Below are positions 63,103-64,000 of a stretch of 64,000 nt of DNA, in pieces. Position 1 is the first letter of the stretch; the number at the start of each line of letters is the position of its first letter. The stretch lies in contig CM049312.1 in assembly GCA_026874595.1 (NCBI GenBank), positions 53,571,429 through 53,635,428 on the forward strand, written 5' to 3'. The translations under genes and the position numbers were made by a program. The DNA is from Sipunculus nudus (lineage: Eukaryota; Annelida; Sipuncula; Golfingiida; Sipunculidae). The notes beneath the pieces were generated by a model. That model was given only the letters and a program-made list of their open reading frames with translations. It was not told where the DNA came from and ran no database searches.

Positions 63103-64000
63103 ACAAACGATTTAACATGTGAGGGAAAACTTGAGAGCCAGTGACAGACACATTTACAAAATACAAGACACAAGATTAGCTTTACGGGAGGGTACATCAT
63201 CAATTGTGCTTAGTTACAATAAATATGATATTGTAATAAGAGAATGATTTATTTCTCCATTAAAAAATCTTATGACACTAGGTACACAGAATTAGCAGAT
63301 CTGTTTGTTCTGCTTTTAAGGGATTCTCTGCACTCCTCTTCCTCATCTCACCCTGAGAAATTTACCACACTTTACTTCAATGGTTTTTCCATCGTATTCA
63401 TGACAGTTTTGTTGACAGGGTCAACATCAACTTGACATATATATACCGATAAGCTATTTTGCTATTTCTCTCGATCTGCTCAATTAACCTTTTTGTGCTG
63501 ATGCTGAAACAGCCCAGCTTACATATGAGAACACACGCTAATACACCATGAACTACGAAAGAACAAGAAAGTCGCAGTGGTTCACAATCAATATTTAAAT
63601 ATTGCAGTTTTTGCTAACAATTTTATTGTTGTTATTTATATTCATAGAGGATTCGGGGAAGGGGGTTATGAGGTTTGCAAAGTCCCTTACTATTCTTTAG
63701 CATGTTATGCTAAGTTTCTGTCTATGATCGAGCGCATTGGAGTAAAGTTCCTAACAACCTGCCCTTTCAAATAGCACAACATTTGTCTCTTTCAAACAAA
63801 AGCGACAATGGCATCTTTTGCACCATATATCATTGATTCTTTCATTGAACATTGCTGAGTGTATTCCATTAAGACTCATGTCGAACATTGCAGTTTTCGA
63901 TGAGGACTTCTGTCAAACAATATTTATTTAAAGACTTCATTATATTTATAAAAAGCTCAAACTTAGTAAAATATATTTACTGTAGTTGTATTATACAGTT
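62806..64000. other. SLC6 intron to window end
   Basis: Contains (TA)n at 63057-63101. No SLC6 TM1-TM5 exon is visible. Small ORFs (63244-63435, 63577-63774) look random. Confidence 0.5.

Overview
The window looks like animal nuclear DNA, most likely from a mollusc (lophotrochozoan). The genes are split into short exons with GT-AG introns. The proteins are metazoan families. The long AT-rich spacers are packed with decayed retroelements, MITE-like elements, tandem repeats and TA/CA microsatellites. The species call is inference from general character, not from a marker gene.

Three cellular genes are supported. (1) Positions 839-16822, minus strand: 13 exons giving the N-terminal 311 residues of a PARN-family DEDD exonuclease. 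It fits PNLDC1, the piRNA 3'-end trimmer, better than PARN itself. The gene runs off the left edge. (2) Positions 30226-32431, plus strand: a two-exon gene for a 79-residue small membrane protein that I do not recognise. (3) Positions 53180-62805, minus strand: eight exons for the C-terminal half of an SLC6 sodium/chloride-coupled transporter (TM6 to the C-terminus). It runs off the right edge and carries a tandemly duplicated exon.

The rest is mostly mobile or repetitive DNA. A young Ty3/gypsy element (34151-40900, 5-bp target duplication) has integrase upstream of RT/RNase H, the order of the Gmr1-like group, and has lost its RT polymerase core. A second, non-autonomous LTR element (25983-29096, 4-bp target duplication) has two 918-bp LTRs and an antisense 174-codon ORF. 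Others are a hAT-like element (21798-22494), an element with TA target duplication inserted in a 94-bp satellite (44920-46167), and a TIR element present twice (9141-9431, 53547-53825). A 1.9-kb repeat is present twice (1999-3860, 10030-11910). Non-LTR retrotransposons sit in introns of both large genes, each interrupted by later insertions. Tandem arrays include two blocks of a roughly 278-bp unit built round the palindrome GGTGGCGCCACC, a 94-bp satellite and a 43-bp minisatellite.

I found no bacterial-type system, CRISPR array or operon. The best leads are the SLC6 exon duplication, whose copy would lack a sodium-site residue; the INT-first gypsy element; the LTR element with an unknown antisense ORF; and the paired 278-bp palindrome arrays. 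A piRNA-processing gene lies in the same window as young LTR elements, but nothing here shows a functional link.
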